A stretch of 64,000 nt of DNA, taken from assembly GCA_023053545.1 (NCBI GenBank), contig JAKZAN010000197.1:1-64000 (forward strand). Direction: 5' to 3'. Shown here in pieces: positions 37,672 through 47,668 of this stretch. The translations under genes were made by a program, and so were the position numbers. The stretch's first letter is position 1. The number at the start of each line of letters is the position of its first letter. Under the pieces are notes generated by a model that worked only from the letters and a program-made list of their open reading frames with translations, had not been told where the DNA came from and ran no database searches. This stretch comes from Lepidurus packardi (lineage: Eukaryota > Arthropoda > Branchiopoda > Notostraca > Triopsidae).

Positions 37672-38574
37672 ATGACCGTCAACGACCCTGATCTGTCCCA
37701 CGTCGGACCCCGCGACAAAGCCGAAATCCTGGCCCAGGCCTTGCCCTATATCCGCAAGTTCCACGGCAAGACCTTGGTCATCAAATACGGCGGCAACGCC
37801 ATGACCGACCCGGCCTTGCAAGCGGACTTCGCCGAAGACGTGGTGTTGCTCAAGCTGGTCGGCATGAACCCGGTGGTGGTGCACGGCGGCGGCCCGCAAA
37901 TTGAAACCGCGCTGAACCGCCTGGGCAAAAAAGGCGAGTTCGTGCAGGGCATGCGCGTGACCGACGACGAAACCATGGAAGTGGTTGAGTGGGTCTTGGC
38001 CGGCCAGGTGCAGCAAGACATCGTGGGCCTGATCAACCAGGCCGGCGGCAAGGCGGTCGGCCTGACCGGGCGCGACGGCGGCATGATCCGTGCGCAAAAG
38101 CTCAAGATGCTCGACAAAGACGACCCCGCCAAGGAGCACGACGTGGGCTTGGTGGGCGACATCGTCAGCATCGACCCCAGCGTCGTCAAGGCGCTGCAAG
38201 ACGATCAGTTCATCCCCGTCATCAGCCCGATCGGCTTTGGGGAAGGCAACGAGAGCTACAACATCAACGCCGACGTGGTGGCTGGCAAACTGGCCACCGT
38301 GCTCAAGGCTGAAAAGCTGGTGCTGCTGACCAATATCCCCGGCGTGCTGAACAAGGCCGGCGAGTTGCTCACCGACCTGACCGCCCGCGAAATTGACGAG
38401 CTGTTTGCCGACGGCACTATCTCCGGCGGCATGCTGCCCAAAATTGCGGGTGCTTTGGATGCCGCCAAGAGCGGCGTGAACGCGGTCCACATCATCGACG
38501 GCCGCGTGCCCCACGCCATGCTGCTGGAGATTCTGACGGACCAGGCCTACGGGACCATGATCCGCTCGCACTGA
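37672..38574 (+). CDS. argB: Acetylglutamate kinase
   Basis: ArgB phosphorylates N-acetylglutamate, the second step of arginine synthesis. The 300-residue chain has [42 protein letters not shown], and the C-terminal [21 protein letters not shown] segment. The length and the N-terminal helix ([19 protein letters not shown]) match arginine-sensitive hexameric ArgB. The start is the ATG at 37672. Confidence 0.96.
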   Translation: MTVNDPDLSHVGPRDKAEILAQALPYIRKFHGKTLVIKYGGNAMTDPALQADFAEDVVLLKLVGMNPVVVHGGGPQIETALNRLGKKGEFVQGMRVTDDETMEVVEWVLAGQVQQDIVGLINQAGGKAVGLTGRDGGMIRAQKLKMLDKDDPAKEHDVGLVGDIVSIDPSVVKALQDDQFIPVISPIGFGEGNESYNINADVVAGKLATVLKAEKLVLLTNIPGVLNKAGELLTDLTAREIDELFADGTISGGMLPKIAGALDAAKSGVNAVHIIDGRVPHAMLLEILTDQAYGTMIRSH

Positions 38575-38682
38575 GCCAAGCCTTCCCCGCTGTCGGCTGT
38601 TTCTACGCGCAGCATCGCAGCAAGGCGCCCGGCACCGGATCGGCACTTGCTCGACAAGTTGTCTGCCCGGCCGGTTGTCGGC

Positions 38683-38707
38683 GGGTTTTCGCAATAGCCG
38701 AAAACCC
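38683..38707. promoter_or_regulatory. Hairpin between argB and slmA
   Basis: GGGTTTTCG and CGAAAACCC form a perfect 9-bp stem around a 7-nt loop, 108 nt after argB. No T-run follows, so it may be a weak terminator or a protein-binding site. Confidence 0.4.
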
Positions 38708-38794
38708 CAGCGAGCGGTTGGGTCGCCTTGGCGACTGCCGTGCGAGAATGGTTTCATTCGTTTGTTTTTAAACCCTTCTTCGTACATCTTGCCC

Positions 38795-39424
38795 ATGCCT
38801 GAGCTGGAATCTGAACCGCCCCTTGAATCAGCCGCCGAGGGCGTTGTGCGCAAGCGACCCAAGCCGGGTGAGCGCCGCGTGCAAATCCTGCAGGCATTGG
38901 CTGCCATGCTGGAGCAGCCTGGGGCCGAGCGTGTGACCACGGCTTCGCTGGCTGCGCGCTTGGGTGTGAGTGAGGCAGCGCTCTACCGTCATTTCGCCAG
39001 CAAGGCGCAGATGTTTGAAGCCCTGATTGACTTCATCGAGCAGTCCATCTTCAGCTTGGTCCATCAAATCGCTGACCGCGAGGCCGATCCCTTGGCCCGC
39101 GCACGGCAGCTGGTGCTGGTGGTGCTGCAGTTCGCCGAAAAAAACCCCGGCATGACGCGCGTCATGGTGGGCGATGCGCTGGTGTTTGAAAACGAACGGC
39201 TGCAGCAACGCATGAACCTTCTGTTCGACAAGCTCGAATCGACCTTCAAGCAAAACTTGCGCGAACTGCCCAGCCCGCAAGGCACCGCCACCGTGGACGC
39301 GCAGGTGCGCGCTTCGGTGTTGCTGGCCTTTGTGGCGGGGCGCCTGCAGCGTTATGCCCGCTCAGGCTTTAGGCGCTTGCCCTCCGAGCACCTGGAAGCC
39401 AGCCTGGCGCTGCTGCTGGACTGA
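38795..39424 (+). CDS. slmA: Nucleoid occlusion factor SlmA (TetR family)
   Basis: SlmA binds chromosomal sites and blocks FtsZ assembly over the nucleoid. The predicted 209-residue protein has the SlmA-type start GERRVQILQALAAMLEQPG, the helix-turn-helix VTTASLAARLGVSEAALYRHFASKAQ, and the FtsZ-interaction half (FEALIDFIEQSIFSL, NPGMTRVMVGDALVFENERLQ). The open frame reaches further upstream, but the ATG at 38795 fits the family. The argB-slmA order is common in Burkholderiales. Confidence 0.9.
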   Translation: MPELESEPPLESAAEGVVRKRPKPGERRVQILQALAAMLEQPGAERVTTASLAARLGVSEAALYRHFASKAQMFEALIDFIEQSIFSLVHQIADREADPLARARQLVLVVLQFAEKNPGMTRVMVGDALVFENERLQQRMNLLFDKLESTFKQNLRELPSPQGTATVDAQVRASVLLAFVAGRLQRYARSGFRRLPSEHLEASLALLLD

Positions 39425-39514
39425 AGGCTCTGCGGCGCCCCGGATGCCTATGCAGCCTCATCTGATGAGCGGCTCGGCTTTGAGTGGCGACCGCCGGTCG
39501 CCGTGCCTAACCGC

Positions 39515-40726
39515 CTACCAATTGCACAACGTGCCGTCGTGCGCCAGCCGGTTCACCGGCAAGTAGGCCCGCTGGTAGGGGTAACGCGCCGCCAGCTTTT
39601 CGTCGATCTCCACGCCGTGGCCTGGCGTTTCACCGCAGTGCATCAGCCCTTGGTCAAAGCGGTAGGCATGGGGAAACACCTCGTCGGTCAGTGCGCTGTG
39701 GGGCATGTGCTCCTGGATGCCAAAGTTCGGCACCCAGGTGTCAAAGTGCAGCGCCGCCCCCATGCACACCGGTGACAAGTCGGTGGCGCCGTGGCAACCG
39801 GTGCGCACATTGAACAGCGCGGCAAAGTCGGCAATGCGTTTGAGGTGGGTGATGCCGCCCGCATGCACCACCGTGGTCCGGATGTAGTCGATCAGCTGGT
39901 TCTGGATCAGGTCTTTGCAGTCCCAGATGCTGTTGAACACCTCACCGACGGCCAGCGGCGTGGTGGTGTGCTGGCGGATCAGGCGGAACGCTTCTTGGTT
40001 TTCTGCTGGCGTGGGGTCTTCGATCCAGAACAGGTGAAAAGGCTCCAGCGACTTGCCCAGGCGGGCCGCTTCAATGGGCGTCAGGCGGTGGTGCACATCG
40101 TGCAGCAGGTGCGTGTCGGGACCGACTGCGCGGCGCACGGCGTCAAAGAGTTGCGGCGCGTGCAGCAGGTATTTCTCGCTGCTCCAGTCGTGTTCGCTGG
40201 GCAGGTCGGCGTCGGCCGGTTCGTACAGCTGGTTGGCTTTGGCCACGCCGTACACCTTGTCCAGCCCGGGCACACCGCTTTGGGCGCGAATCGCCAGGTA
40301 GCCCAAGTCTTTATGGCGCAGCACTTCGTCCACCGTGTGGCCAATGTCTTTGCCGTTGGCGTGCGCGTACACCATCACGCCCGTGCGGCTGCGCCCGCCC
40401 AGCAACTGGTACAGCGGCATGTTGGCGGCCTTGGCCTTGAGGTCCCACAGCGCCGTGTCCACCGCGGCAATGGCGCTCATGGTCACCGGGCCGCGCCGCC
40501 AGTAGGCGCCTTTGTAGAGGTATTGCCAGATGTCTTCGATCTGATGCGCGTCGCGCCCGATCAGGCAGGGGATGACGTGGTCGCTGAGGTAGCTCGCCAC
40601 GGCCAACTCGCGGCCGTTGAGCGTGGCGTCGCCCAGGCCGGTCAGGCCCTCGTCGGTTTCAATCTTGAGGGTGACGAAGTTGCGGCCGGGGCTGCAAACA
40701 ATGACGCGGGCGTTGGTGATTTTCAT
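39515..40726 (-). CDS. manD: D-mannonate dehydratase, enolase superfamily (ManD)
   Basis: ManD dehydrates D-mannonate to 2-keto-3-deoxygluconate using Mg2+. The 403-residue length and the opening [24 protein letters not shown] match the family, as do the lid loop ([27 protein letters not shown]), [23 protein letters not shown] and GEVFNS (metal ligands), and the C-terminal [13 protein letters not shown]. Some family members have little activity and unknown roles. It is the last gene of the sugar-acid operon, 85 nt after the uxuB-like gene. Confidence 0.9.
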   Translation of the reverse strand: MKITNARVIVCSPGRNFVTLKIETDEGLTGLGDATLNGRELAVASYLSDHVIPCLIGRDAHQIEDIWQYLYKGAYWRRGPVTMSAIAAVDTALWDLKAKAANMPLYQLLGGRSRTGVMVYAHANGKDIGHTVDEVLRHKDLGYLAIRAQSGVPGLDKVYGVAKANQLYEPADADLPSEHDWSSEKYLLHAPQLFDAVRRAVGPDTHLLHDVHHRLTPIEAARLGKSLEPFHLFWIEDPTPAENQEAFRLIRQHTTTPLAVGEVFNSIWDCKDLIQNQLIDYIRTTVVHAGGITHLKRIADFAALFNVRTGCHGATDLSPVCMGAALHFDTWVPNFGIQEHMPHSALTDEVFPHAYRFDQGLMHCGETPGHGVEIDEKLAARYPYQRAYLPVNRLAHDGTLCNW

Positions 40727-40811
40727 GAACAGGTCGACAAAAAATAAGTGACGTGGATCAGGCGCTGGCAGGCCGGCATGGGGACCGGCAGGTGTTCATG
40801 TGTGTAAGGCC

Positions 40812-42215
40812 TCAGCCGCTGACGGCGGCTGCCGCCCCAAGCATGCCCAGGCTTTGGATGCTGCTCAGCTGCCGCGTCACCGCTGCAGCCCACGCCGGGT
40901 GCTGCGGCAGTGACTCACCCCACACGCTGGTCAAGCTGCCCAGCGCTGAGACGGTGGCCGGCGCATCGCCGGCGTGTTGTCGGGCCAAGGCCTGCAGGCT
41001 GTCGGCCAGCGGATCGGACAGGCTGTAGCGCTGGCCTTGTTCGTCTTCACCCCGGCAATAGCGCATCCAGGCCGCTGCTGCAAAAGCCAGGTGCTCGCAA
41101 GGCTGGCCCAGGCGCAGTTGATCTTGGGCGGCGGGCACCCAGCGCTGGGGAATTTTCTTGGAGCTGTCGGTGGCGATTTGGTGAACGCTGTGCTTGAGCG
41201 CCGGGTTGGCAAAGCGGGCCAAGAGCGCGTCGCGGTAGGCGGCCCAGTCTTGGCGGCGCAGGTGCGGCGCGACTTCCTGCGTCATCAGCCCGTGCACCAA
41301 GGCCCGCACGGCCGGTTGGCCCACGCAGTCGGCAATGGTCGGCAAGCCGGCCACGGCGCCCAGGCAGGCCATGGCCGAGTGGCTGCCGTTGAGCAGGCCC
41401 AGCTTGGCTTCTTCAAAGGCGCGCACGTCGTCCACCACGGTCACGCCGGCGCTGCGCAGCGCTGCTTCATCGGCCGGGTCGGCCAAGCGGCGTTCGATCA
41501 CCCATTCCCAAAACCCTTCGGTGCCCAGCGCGGCCGCGTCTGCCACGCCCAGCGCTTGTTCGGCGGCCGCCAGCCGTTCGGGCGTGGCCGCGGGCACGAT
41601 GCGGTCCACCATGCTGTTCGGAAAGGCGCAGTGCGTGCGCAGCCAGTCGGCCAGGGCAGGGTCCAGCGCCGGGGCAGCGGCCAGGCACAGCGCCTGCAGT
41701 TGCCGACCGTTGTCACTGAGGTTGTCGCAAGACGCCAGCGTCAGGCCCGGCAGGCCAGCGCGGCGACGCAGGTCCAGGCCTTGCATCAGCAAATCGGCCA
41801 GCGCTGGCGTATAGCCTTTTTCGGTGACGGTCAGTGTGACCCAGCGCGTGGCGGGTGCGGCCAGCGCGGCGATCACGCGGGCGGGCTCCAGCGCGGCCAC
41901 GGCCGTTTGCAGCACCGCGCCGCCCACCTGCCAGCGGCTGCCGCTGTGGTCGGCAATTTGCACGGCGTACAAGCCGGCCTGCGCGTTCAACGCCTCGGCC
42001 AATTGCGTGCTGCGCATGGCCACGCCCAGCACGCCCCAGCGGCTGTCGCCTTGGGTCAGCAGTTGGTCAAACACCAGTGCCTGGTGGGCGCGGTGAAAAG
42101 CGCCCAGGCCCAGATGCACCACACCGGGCAGCAAGCCCGTACGTTCATAAAACGGCACAGCCACGCCACGCGCCGCCAGCGCGGCCAAGGCGGCGGGGCA
42201 GAGGCGATCAGTCAA
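40812..42215 (-). CDS. Mannitol dehydrogenase family oxidoreductase, fructuronate reductase-like
   Basis: A 467-residue polyol/hexuronate oxidoreductase. The NAD domain has the family motif HLGLGAFHRAHQA, the catalytic region appears as EAKLGLLNGSHSAMACLG (Lys, Asn, His), and FPNSMVDRIVPA is typical. With a mannonate dehydratase next to it, reduction of D-fructuronate to D-mannonate (UxuB role) is the likely activity; mannitol or altronate oxidation cannot be excluded. Its start overlaps the upstream SDR gene by 8 nt. Confidence 0.85.
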   Translation of the reverse strand: MTDRLCPAALAALAARGVAVPFYERTGLLPGVVHLGLGAFHRAHQALVFDQLLTQGDSRWGVLGVAMRSTQLAEALNAQAGLYAVQIADHSGSRWQVGGAVLQTAVAALEPARVIAALAAPATRWVTLTVTEKGYTPALADLLMQGLDLRRRAGLPGLTLASCDNLSDNGRQLQALCLAAAPALDPALADWLRTHCAFPNSMVDRIVPAATPERLAAAEQALGVADAAALGTEGFWEWVIERRLADPADEAALRSAGVTVVDDVRAFEEAKLGLLNGSHSAMACLGAVAGLPTIADCVGQPAVRALVHGLMTQEVAPHLRRQDWAAYRDALLARFANPALKHSVHQIATDSSKKIPQRWVPAAQDQLRLGQPCEHLAFAAAAWMRYCRGEDEQGQRYSLSDPLADSLQALARQHAGDAPATVSALGSLTSVWGESLPQHPAWAAAVTRQLSSIQSLGMLGAAAAVSG

Positions 42216-42981
42216 ACTGGATGCCCCCGTTGAGGTCCAGCACCTCGCCGGTGATGAAGCCGCTCAGAGGGTGCGCCAGGAACAGCACGCAGTGCGAAAA
42301 CTCTTCGAGCTCGCAAAAGCGGCCGACCGGGATTTTTTGCCGCAGCTCGGCCTGGCGTTCGGCGCTGACCTGCTCGGTCAGCATCTGCGTTTTCACAAAA
42401 GTCGGGGCAATCGCGTTGCAGGTCACGCCGAAGGCGGCGTACTCCCGCGCAAAGCTGAAGGTCAGCGAAATCACGCCGCCTTTGCTGGCTGCGTAGGCCG
42501 GCAGCGGTGCCAGGCCGCCGGTTTTGGCGCCGTAAGACGACACGTTGACGATGCGGCCAAAGCCGCGCGCCTTCATGCCGGGCGCCACGCGCTGGCTGAC
42601 GTAGAACACGCCGTCCAAGTTGATGCGCAAGGTCTTGTGCCACAGCTCGGGCGTGGTTTCTTCGCAGTTGGCGTATTGCAAAAAGCCGGCGTTGTTCACG
42701 CAAACATCGATGCGGCCAAAGTGCGCCTCTACCGCCGTGCAGGCAGCGTGCACCTGGGCCATGTCGCTCACGTCCATGGTGAAGCAGGCCAGCTGATCGC
42801 CAAACTCGGCCTGCAGCTGCGCCACTTGCTCGGTGCGCAAGTCGGTCGCGGCCACACGGTAGCCCGCTTGCAGCAAGGCGCGCGCCGTGGCCAGGCCCAT
42901 GCCGGCGTTGGCCCCGGTGACCAAGGCGACCTGCTCGCTGATGGGGGGCGCTTTGGGTTGAAAGGCGGTGTAGTGGCTCAT
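42208..42981 (-). CDS. SDR oxidoreductase in the sugar-acid operon
   Basis: A 257-residue short-chain dehydrogenase. It shows the nucleotide-binding TGANAGMGLATARAL, NNAG, and the active-site Tyr/Lys in YAASKGGVISL, with a typical C-terminus (FITGEVLDLNGGIQFD). The substrate is presumably a sugar acid or its keto form, from operon context. It starts 3 nt after the Ldh2-family gene and overlaps the next gene. Confidence 0.85.
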   Translation of the reverse strand: MSHYTAFQPKAPPISEQVALVTGANAGMGLATARALLQAGYRVAATDLRTEQVAQLQAEFGDQLACFTMDVSDMAQVHAACTAVEAHFGRIDVCVNNAGFLQYANCEETTPELWHKTLRINLDGVFYVSQRVAPGMKARGFGRIVNVSSYGAKTGGLAPLPAYAASKGGVISLTFSFAREYAAFGVTCNAIAPTFVKTQMLTEQVSAERQAELRQKIPVGRFCELEEFSHCVLFLAHPLSGFITGEVLDLNGGIQFD

Positions 42982-42984
42982 GTT

Positions 42985-44043
42985 TTAAGCAGGGCTTGTC
43001 AGGCCGACCTTCTCGCCGGCTTGCTGAATTTCGCGCCAGGTTTCGGGGTCTATCTGGATGCCCTGGACCTCGCGTTCGCGGCGGGCTTGGCGTTCGGGTT
43101 CGCCGGCAATTTGCACACTGTCAAAGCCCGCGCCGGTGGGGCCGGCTTGCAGCCAGTCCACAAAGGCCAGGGCTTCGGTCTCTAGCGCGCCTTGGGTGCC
43201 CAACTGGGCAGGGTCGATCAAGATGGTCAACATGCTGTTGATCACCGCGCGCGCCGTGTTGGTGGGCTGGTGCCAGGTACCGCCGCCGGTGAGCGCGCCG
43301 CCCAGCAGCTCGCAGGCCACCGCCAAGCCATAGCCTTTGTGTTCGCCAAAAGGCATGAGCGCGCCGAACAAGCCGCCGCTTTGCGGCACCACCACCACGC
43401 CGGGGTCGGTGGTGGGCTGCCCTTTTTCGTCGATCAGCAAACCTGGCGTGACCTGCTCGCCGAGGTTGTGGGCCACGCGCATCTTGCCCTGCGCCACGCG
43501 GCTGGTGGCAAAGTCCAGCACAAAGGGTGGGCGATCTTTGAGCGGCACGCCAATGCAGCAAGGGTTGGTGCCGTAGCGACCGTCGGCCCCACCCCAAGGG
43601 GCGACCACCGGGCGCGATTTGACGTTGACAAAATGCAGCGACACCAAGCCTTGGGCCACGGCCATTTCAGCAAAGTGGCCAATGCGGCCCAGGTGGTGCG
43701 CTTCGGCCAGCGCCAAGATGCAACTGCCTTGCTGCTTGGCACGCGCCATGCCCAGTTGCATGGCTTGCTCGCCGACCACCTGGCCGTAGCCGCGCTGGCC
43801 GTTCAGGGACAGCAGGGCGCCGGCGTCGAGCAAGGTTTTGACGCTGGCGTTGGGTATGAGGCCGCCTTCGAGCACCGCGTCCACATAGCGCGGCAGCATG
43901 CCCACGCCGTGCGAGTCATGGCCGCTGAGGTTGGCCATGACCAAGTTGGCCGCCACCTGTTCGGCTTCAGCAGGCAGGCTGCCTGCGGCTTGCAAGATGG
44001 CTGCGCAATGCGCGCGCAAAGGGGCTGCTTGAAGTGTGTGCAT
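42985..44043 (-). CDS. Malate/L-lactate dehydrogenase family (Ldh2) oxidoreductase
   Basis: A 352-residue NAD(P)-dependent enzyme. Family landmarks are NLSGHDSHGVGMLPRYVDAV, AEAHHLGRIGHFAE, and PFGEHKGYGLAVACELLGG. Members oxidise or reduce 2-hydroxy acids such as malate, ureidoglycolate or sugar-acid derivatives. The ATG at 44043 overlaps the uxaA-like stop by one base (TGATG). The role is probably in sugar-acid catabolism. Confidence 0.87.
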   Translation of the reverse strand: MHTLQAAPLRAHCAAILQAAGSLPAEAEQVAANLVMANLSGHDSHGVGMLPRYVDAVLEGGLIPNASVKTLLDAGALLSLNGQRGYGQVVGEQAMQLGMARAKQQGSCILALAEAHHLGRIGHFAEMAVAQGLVSLHFVNVKSRPVVAPWGGADGRYGTNPCCIGVPLKDRPPFVLDFATSRVAQGKMRVAHNLGEQVTPGLLIDEKGQPTTDPGVVVVPQSGGLFGALMPFGEHKGYGLAVACELLGGALTGGGTWHQPTNTARAVINSMLTILIDPAQLGTQGALETEALAFVDWLQAGPTGAGFDSVQIAGEPERQARREREVQGIQIDPETWREIQQAGEKVGLTSPA

Positions 44044-45569
44044 CACATCACCGCGCCGACTTGCCAAGGCACAAATTCATTTTGTCCGTAACCGTGTTTT
44101 TCGCTCTTGCTCTTCTCGCCCGAGGCGGTGGCCAGCACCATTTCAAAAATGCGTTGGCCCATGGCCTGGATGCTGACGCCGCTGTCGATGATCTCGCCGC
44201 AGTTGATGTCCATGTCTTCTTCCTGACGCTTCCACAGCGCCGAGTTGGTCGCCAATTTGAGCGACGGTGAGGGCGCGCAGCCGTAGGCCGAGCCGCGACC
44301 GGTGGTAAAGCAGATCATGTTGGCGCCGCCCGCCACCTGACCCGTGGCGCTGACCGGGTCGTAGCCCGGCGTGTCCATGTACACAAAGCCGCGGCTGGTC
44401 ACGGCTTCGGCGTATTCATAAACCGCCTGCAAATTGCTGGTGCCGCCTTTGGCCACCGCGCCCAGCGACTTTTCCAGGATGGTGGTCAGCCCACCGGCCT
44501 TGTTGCCTGGCGAGGGGTTGTTGTTCATCTCGCCGCCGTTGATCTGCGTGTACTGCTCCCACCACTTGATGCGGGCGATGAGTTTTTCAGCCACCTCGGG
44601 CCGCACGGCTCGGCGCGTGAGCAGGTGTTCGGCGCCGTAGATCTCAGGCGTTTCGCTCAGGATGGCGCTGCCGCCATGCGCCACCAGCAAGTCCACCGCA
44701 GCGCCCAGCGCTGGGTTGGCGCTGATGCCCGAGTAGCCGTCGGAGCCGCCGCACTGCAGGCCAATGGTCAGGTGCGCGGCGCTGCAAGGTTCACGCTTGA
44801 CGGCGTTGGCGCGCGGCAGCATCTCGCGCACCAACGCAATGCCTTTGTCCACCGTCTGGCGCGTGCCGCCGCTGTCCTGGATGTTGAAGACGCGAAAGTT
44901 GTCGCCTTCCTTCAGCGAGCTGTTGGCCAGCCAAGCATTGATTTGGTTGGACTCGCAGCCCAGGCCCACCACCAACACGCCGGCAAAGTTGGCATGGGTG
45001 GCGTAGCCGGCTAAGGTGCGCTCCAAAATCTTCAGGCCGATGCCGTCGCCGTCCATGCCGCAGCCCGTGCCGTGCGTGAGCGCGACCACGCCGTCGATTT
45101 GCGCGAAGTCCTGCAAGGCCGCCGGGTTGTGGCGCCGCGAAAAATGGTCGGCAATCGCGCGGGCGGCGGTGGCCGAGCAGTTCACGCTCGACAAGATGCC
45201 GATGTAATTGCGCGTGGCCACGCGGCCGTCAGCCCGCTTGATGCCCATGAAGCTCGCTTGCAGTGGCGCAGGCGGGGCCTTCACGTCGGCGCCTATGGCG
45301 TAGTCGCGCGAGAAGTTGCCCTTGTCAGGCCCCATGTTCAGGTTGTGCGTGTGCACATGCTCGCCCGGCGCAATCGCTTGGCTGGCAAAGCCGATGATCT
45401 GGTTGTAGCGGCGCACCGGCTCGCCCGGCGCCAAGGCGCGGGTGGCGACCTTGTGGCCGGGCGGAATGAGGCCGCGCACGGCGATGTTTTCGATCTGCGT
45501 GCCGCCCACCAGTTGGGCCCGGGCAATCAGCACATCGTCGGCAGCGTGAAGTCGGATGAAAGGGGTCAT
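44043..45569 (-). CDS. uxaA: Altronate dehydratase family protein (UxaA/GarD)
   Basis: UxaA-type enzymes dehydrate D-altronate to 2-keto-3-deoxygluconate using a metal. The 508-residue chain has an N-terminal SAF domain (IAVRGLIPPGHKVATRAL, about residues 28-70), then the catalytic part with RADGRVATRNYIGILSSVNCS, THGTGCGMDGDG, GLGCESNQIN and LQCGGSDGYSGISANPALG. UxaA and GarD differ in substrate; altronate is likelier given the manD and uxuB-like neighbours. It starts 12 nt after the TRAP large-permease gene. Confidence 0.88.
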   Translation of the reverse strand: MTPFIRLHAADDVLIARAQLVGGTQIENIAVRGLIPPGHKVATRALAPGEPVRRYNQIIGFASQAIAPGEHVHTHNLNMGPDKGNFSRDYAIGADVKAPPAPLQASFMGIKRADGRVATRNYIGILSSVNCSATAARAIADHFSRRHNPAALQDFAQIDGVVALTHGTGCGMDGDGIGLKILERTLAGYATHANFAGVLVVGLGCESNQINAWLANSSLKEGDNFRVFNIQDSGGTRQTVDKGIALVREMLPRANAVKREPCSAAHLTIGLQCGGSDGYSGISANPALGAAVDLLVAHGGSAILSETPEIYGAEHLLTRRAVRPEVAEKLIARIKWWEQYTQINGGEMNNNPSPGNKAGGLTTILEKSLGAVAKGGTSNLQAVYEYAEAVTSRGFVYMDTPGYDPVSATGQVAGGANMICFTTGRGSAYGCAPSPSLKLATNSALWKRQEEDMDINCGEIIDSGVSIQAMGQRIFEMVLATASGEKSKSEKHGYGQNEFVPWQVGAVM

Positions 45570-45581
45570 GCGTGGCTCAGT

Positions 45582-46976
45582 TCAGTAAAACATTTTGGGC
45601 AGCCACAGCACCAGGCTGGGCACGTAGGTGATGACGATCAGGCTGCCCAGCAGCGGCACCAGCCAGGGCAAGATGGCCATGGTCGTGCGCTCCACCGACA
45701 GCTTGGCCACGCGGGCCAGCACAAACAGCACCATGCCCATGGGCGGGTGCAGCAGGCCGATCATCAGGTTGAGCACCATCACCAGGCCAAAGTGCACCGG
45801 GTCGATGCCCAGCTTCAGGGCAATCGGCACGAGGATGGGCACAAGAATGGTGATGGCGGCGGTGGGTTCCAGAAAGCAACCCACGAACAGCATCAGCAAA
45901 TTGGCCAGCAGCAAAAACACCCAGGCTTCTTGGGTGAAACCCAGCACCCAGCTGGCGATGTCGGTGGTCACGCCGGTGGCCGTCAGCATCCAGCCGAAGA
46001 TGGACGCGGCCGCCACAATGAAGAGCACCGTGGCCGTGGTTTCCACCGTGTCCAGGCAGACCTTGATGAACATCTTGACGTTGAGCGTGCGGTACCAGAA
46101 AAAGCCCAGGACCAGCGACCACACGCAGGCGGCGATCGCGCCTTCGGTGGGCGTGAACACGCCCGTCGTCATGCCGCCGATCAGCAGTACCGGCGTCATG
46201 ATGGGCAACACAGCCTGGAAGTTGAACGCTTTATCCGCCACGAACAGCACCACCAGCGCGGCGGCCACGGTGAGCTGGGGCGGAAAGTCCAGCTTGGTGA
46301 CCAGCAACCAGATGGCAATCGGCCAGCCGATCACCACAGTCAACTCGGTCAGCGCTTTGAGCAGGCGGCTCCAGTTGAAAGCGATGTCGCCACCCCAGTT
46401 GTTCTTATGGGCAAAGTAGGCGACGGTGAGCATCATCAACAAGGCCATCAGCACGCCCGGCAAGATGCCTGCCAAAAAGAGCGCGCCCACACTGACGTTG
46501 GCCATCATGCCGTAGATCACGAAGGGCAAGCTAGGCGGGATGATGGGGCCCAGCGTGGCTGACGCGGCGGTCACGCCGACGGCAAATTCGGTGTCGTAGC
46601 CGTGGTCCTTCATGGCCTTGATTTCGATCGTGCCCAGGCCGGCAGCGTCGGCAATGGCGGTGCCGCTCATGCCGGCAAACACCACCGAGCCGACGATGTT
46701 GACGTGGCCCAAGCCACCCTTGAGCCAGCCCACCAGCGCCAACGCAAAGTTGTAGATGCGGTTGGTGATGCCGGCGTTGTTCATCAAGTTGCCGGCCAAG
46801 ATGAAGAAGGGAACGGCCAGCAAAGGAAAGCTGTCAATGCCGCTGACCATGCGGTGGATCACGACGAAAGGCGGCGAGCTTTGCGTCATCAGGATGTAGA
46901 TCAGCGAGGCGCCCGCCATGGCCATGGCCACGGGCAAGCCGCCGCTCATCAGAAACAGGAAAATGATCTTCAACAT
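45582..46976 (-). CDS. TRAP transporter large permease (DctM family), system 2
   Basis: A 464-residue membrane protein of normal DctM length. It starts MLKIIFLFLMSGGLPVAMAMAG and contains FPLLAVPFFILAGNLMNNAGIT, FAGMSGTAIADAAGLG, LGPIIPPSLPFVIYG and FLEPTAAITILVPI. The frame is open well upstream, but the ATG at 46976 follows the small-permease stop by 1 nt and starts a proper first helix. It probably imports a hexuronate or related sugar acid into the pathway encoded downstream. Confidence 0.92.
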   Translation of the reverse strand: MLKIIFLFLMSGGLPVAMAMAGASLIYILMTQSSPPFVVIHRMVSGIDSFPLLAVPFFILAGNLMNNAGITNRIYNFALALVGWLKGGLGHVNIVGSVVFAGMSGTAIADAAGLGTIEIKAMKDHGYDTEFAVGVTAASATLGPIIPPSLPFVIYGMMANVSVGALFLAGILPGVLMALLMMLTVAYFAHKNNWGGDIAFNWSRLLKALTELTVVIGWPIAIWLLVTKLDFPPQLTVAAALVVLFVADKAFNFQAVLPIMTPVLLIGGMTTGVFTPTEGAIAACVWSLVLGFFWYRTLNVKMFIKVCLDTVETTATVLFIVAAASIFGWMLTATGVTTDIASWVLGFTQEAWVFLLLANLLMLFVGCFLEPTAAITILVPILVPIALKLGIDPVHFGLVMVLNLMIGLLHPPMGMVLFVLARVAKLSVERTTMAILPWLVPLLGSLIVITYVPSLVLWLPKMFY

Positions 46977-46977
46977 T

Positions 46978-47565
46978 TCAGCGGTCTTCCATGGTTGATG
47001 CGGGGCGTTCGAGCACGCTGTAGCCGCGCTGCCAATGCAGGCGCATGACCCAGAAGGACCGCAGGAACATGGCGAAAGAAGCCGGCCAAGCACACGCCGT
47101 AGACCAGGTTCATGGGCAGGTCCACGATGGTCATCTTGTAGGTGTCCATTTTTTGCATCATTTGCCAGGTCAGCAGCACGGCAGCGCCCAAGAAGGCGAT
47201 GCGCAGCAGGTCGGTCAGCAAGGCCATGGCACGCCCCAGCCAGGGCGGCATGGAAGCGGTAAAAAAAATCGACCTGGATGTGGTTGTTCTTGGCCACGCC
47301 AATCGTGGCGCCCACGAAGACGGTGGGCGATCAGCAGGTAGCGCGCAATTTCTTCGGTCCAGGCGGCCGAGTCGTTCATCACGTAGCGCGTGAAAAATTG
47401 GTAGAAAACCGTCAGGCCCAAGGCCCAGAAAAACAGCAAGGCTGCCCAAGCCTCAATGGGCGTGCCGGACAGGTCGATGGCTTCGTCCGTGGCGTGGAAT
47501 TCGCCGTCGTCGCCCATGACTTTGGGCAGGTCGTCCAAGTCAGGTGTGTGAGGTGTGGTGCTCAT
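46978..47565 (-). CDS. TRAP transporter small permease (DctQ family), system 2 (three frameshifts)
   Basis: This is a predicted 194-residue four-helix subunit. It starts MSTTPHTPDLDDLPKVMG and the first helix and family motif are clear (AALLFFWALGLTVFYQFFTRYVMNDSAAWTEE trimmed to its core TRYVMNDSAAWTEE). The frame then changes three times: near 47322 (CCC), near 47249 (CC) and near 47090 (TTT). Each is consistent with one added base, so the total span is again a multiple of three. The pieces read in order as GATIGVAKNNHIQVDFFY, LTDLLRIAFLGAAVLLTWQ and LRSFWVMRLHWQRG. This is the densest cluster of such breaks here. Confidence 0.8.
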
Positions 47566-47618
47566 GGGGGCCCGCAAAAAGGTGAAGGAGCAAATGCTGG
47601 GGTTGCTGCAAAGAGGTG

Positions 47619-47648
47619 GTCAAGGCCCTGCTGCGGCAGGGCCTTGAC
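47619..47648 (-). promoter_or_regulatory. Intra-operon hairpin between TRAP system 2 binding-protein and small-permease genes
   Basis: A perfect 13-bp stem (GTCAAGGCCCTGC with its complement) around a TGCG loop lies between the two genes. No T-run follows, so it may stabilise the binding-protein mRNA or thin out downstream transcription. Confidence 0.6.
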
Positions 47649-47668
47649 GGGTCGGGCAAGCCGCTTGC

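Noticed and set aside
36991-38940. A 649-codon minus-strand frame over argB and the H-NS-like gene
   Set aside because: Shadow of argB, which is unmistakable on the plus strand.
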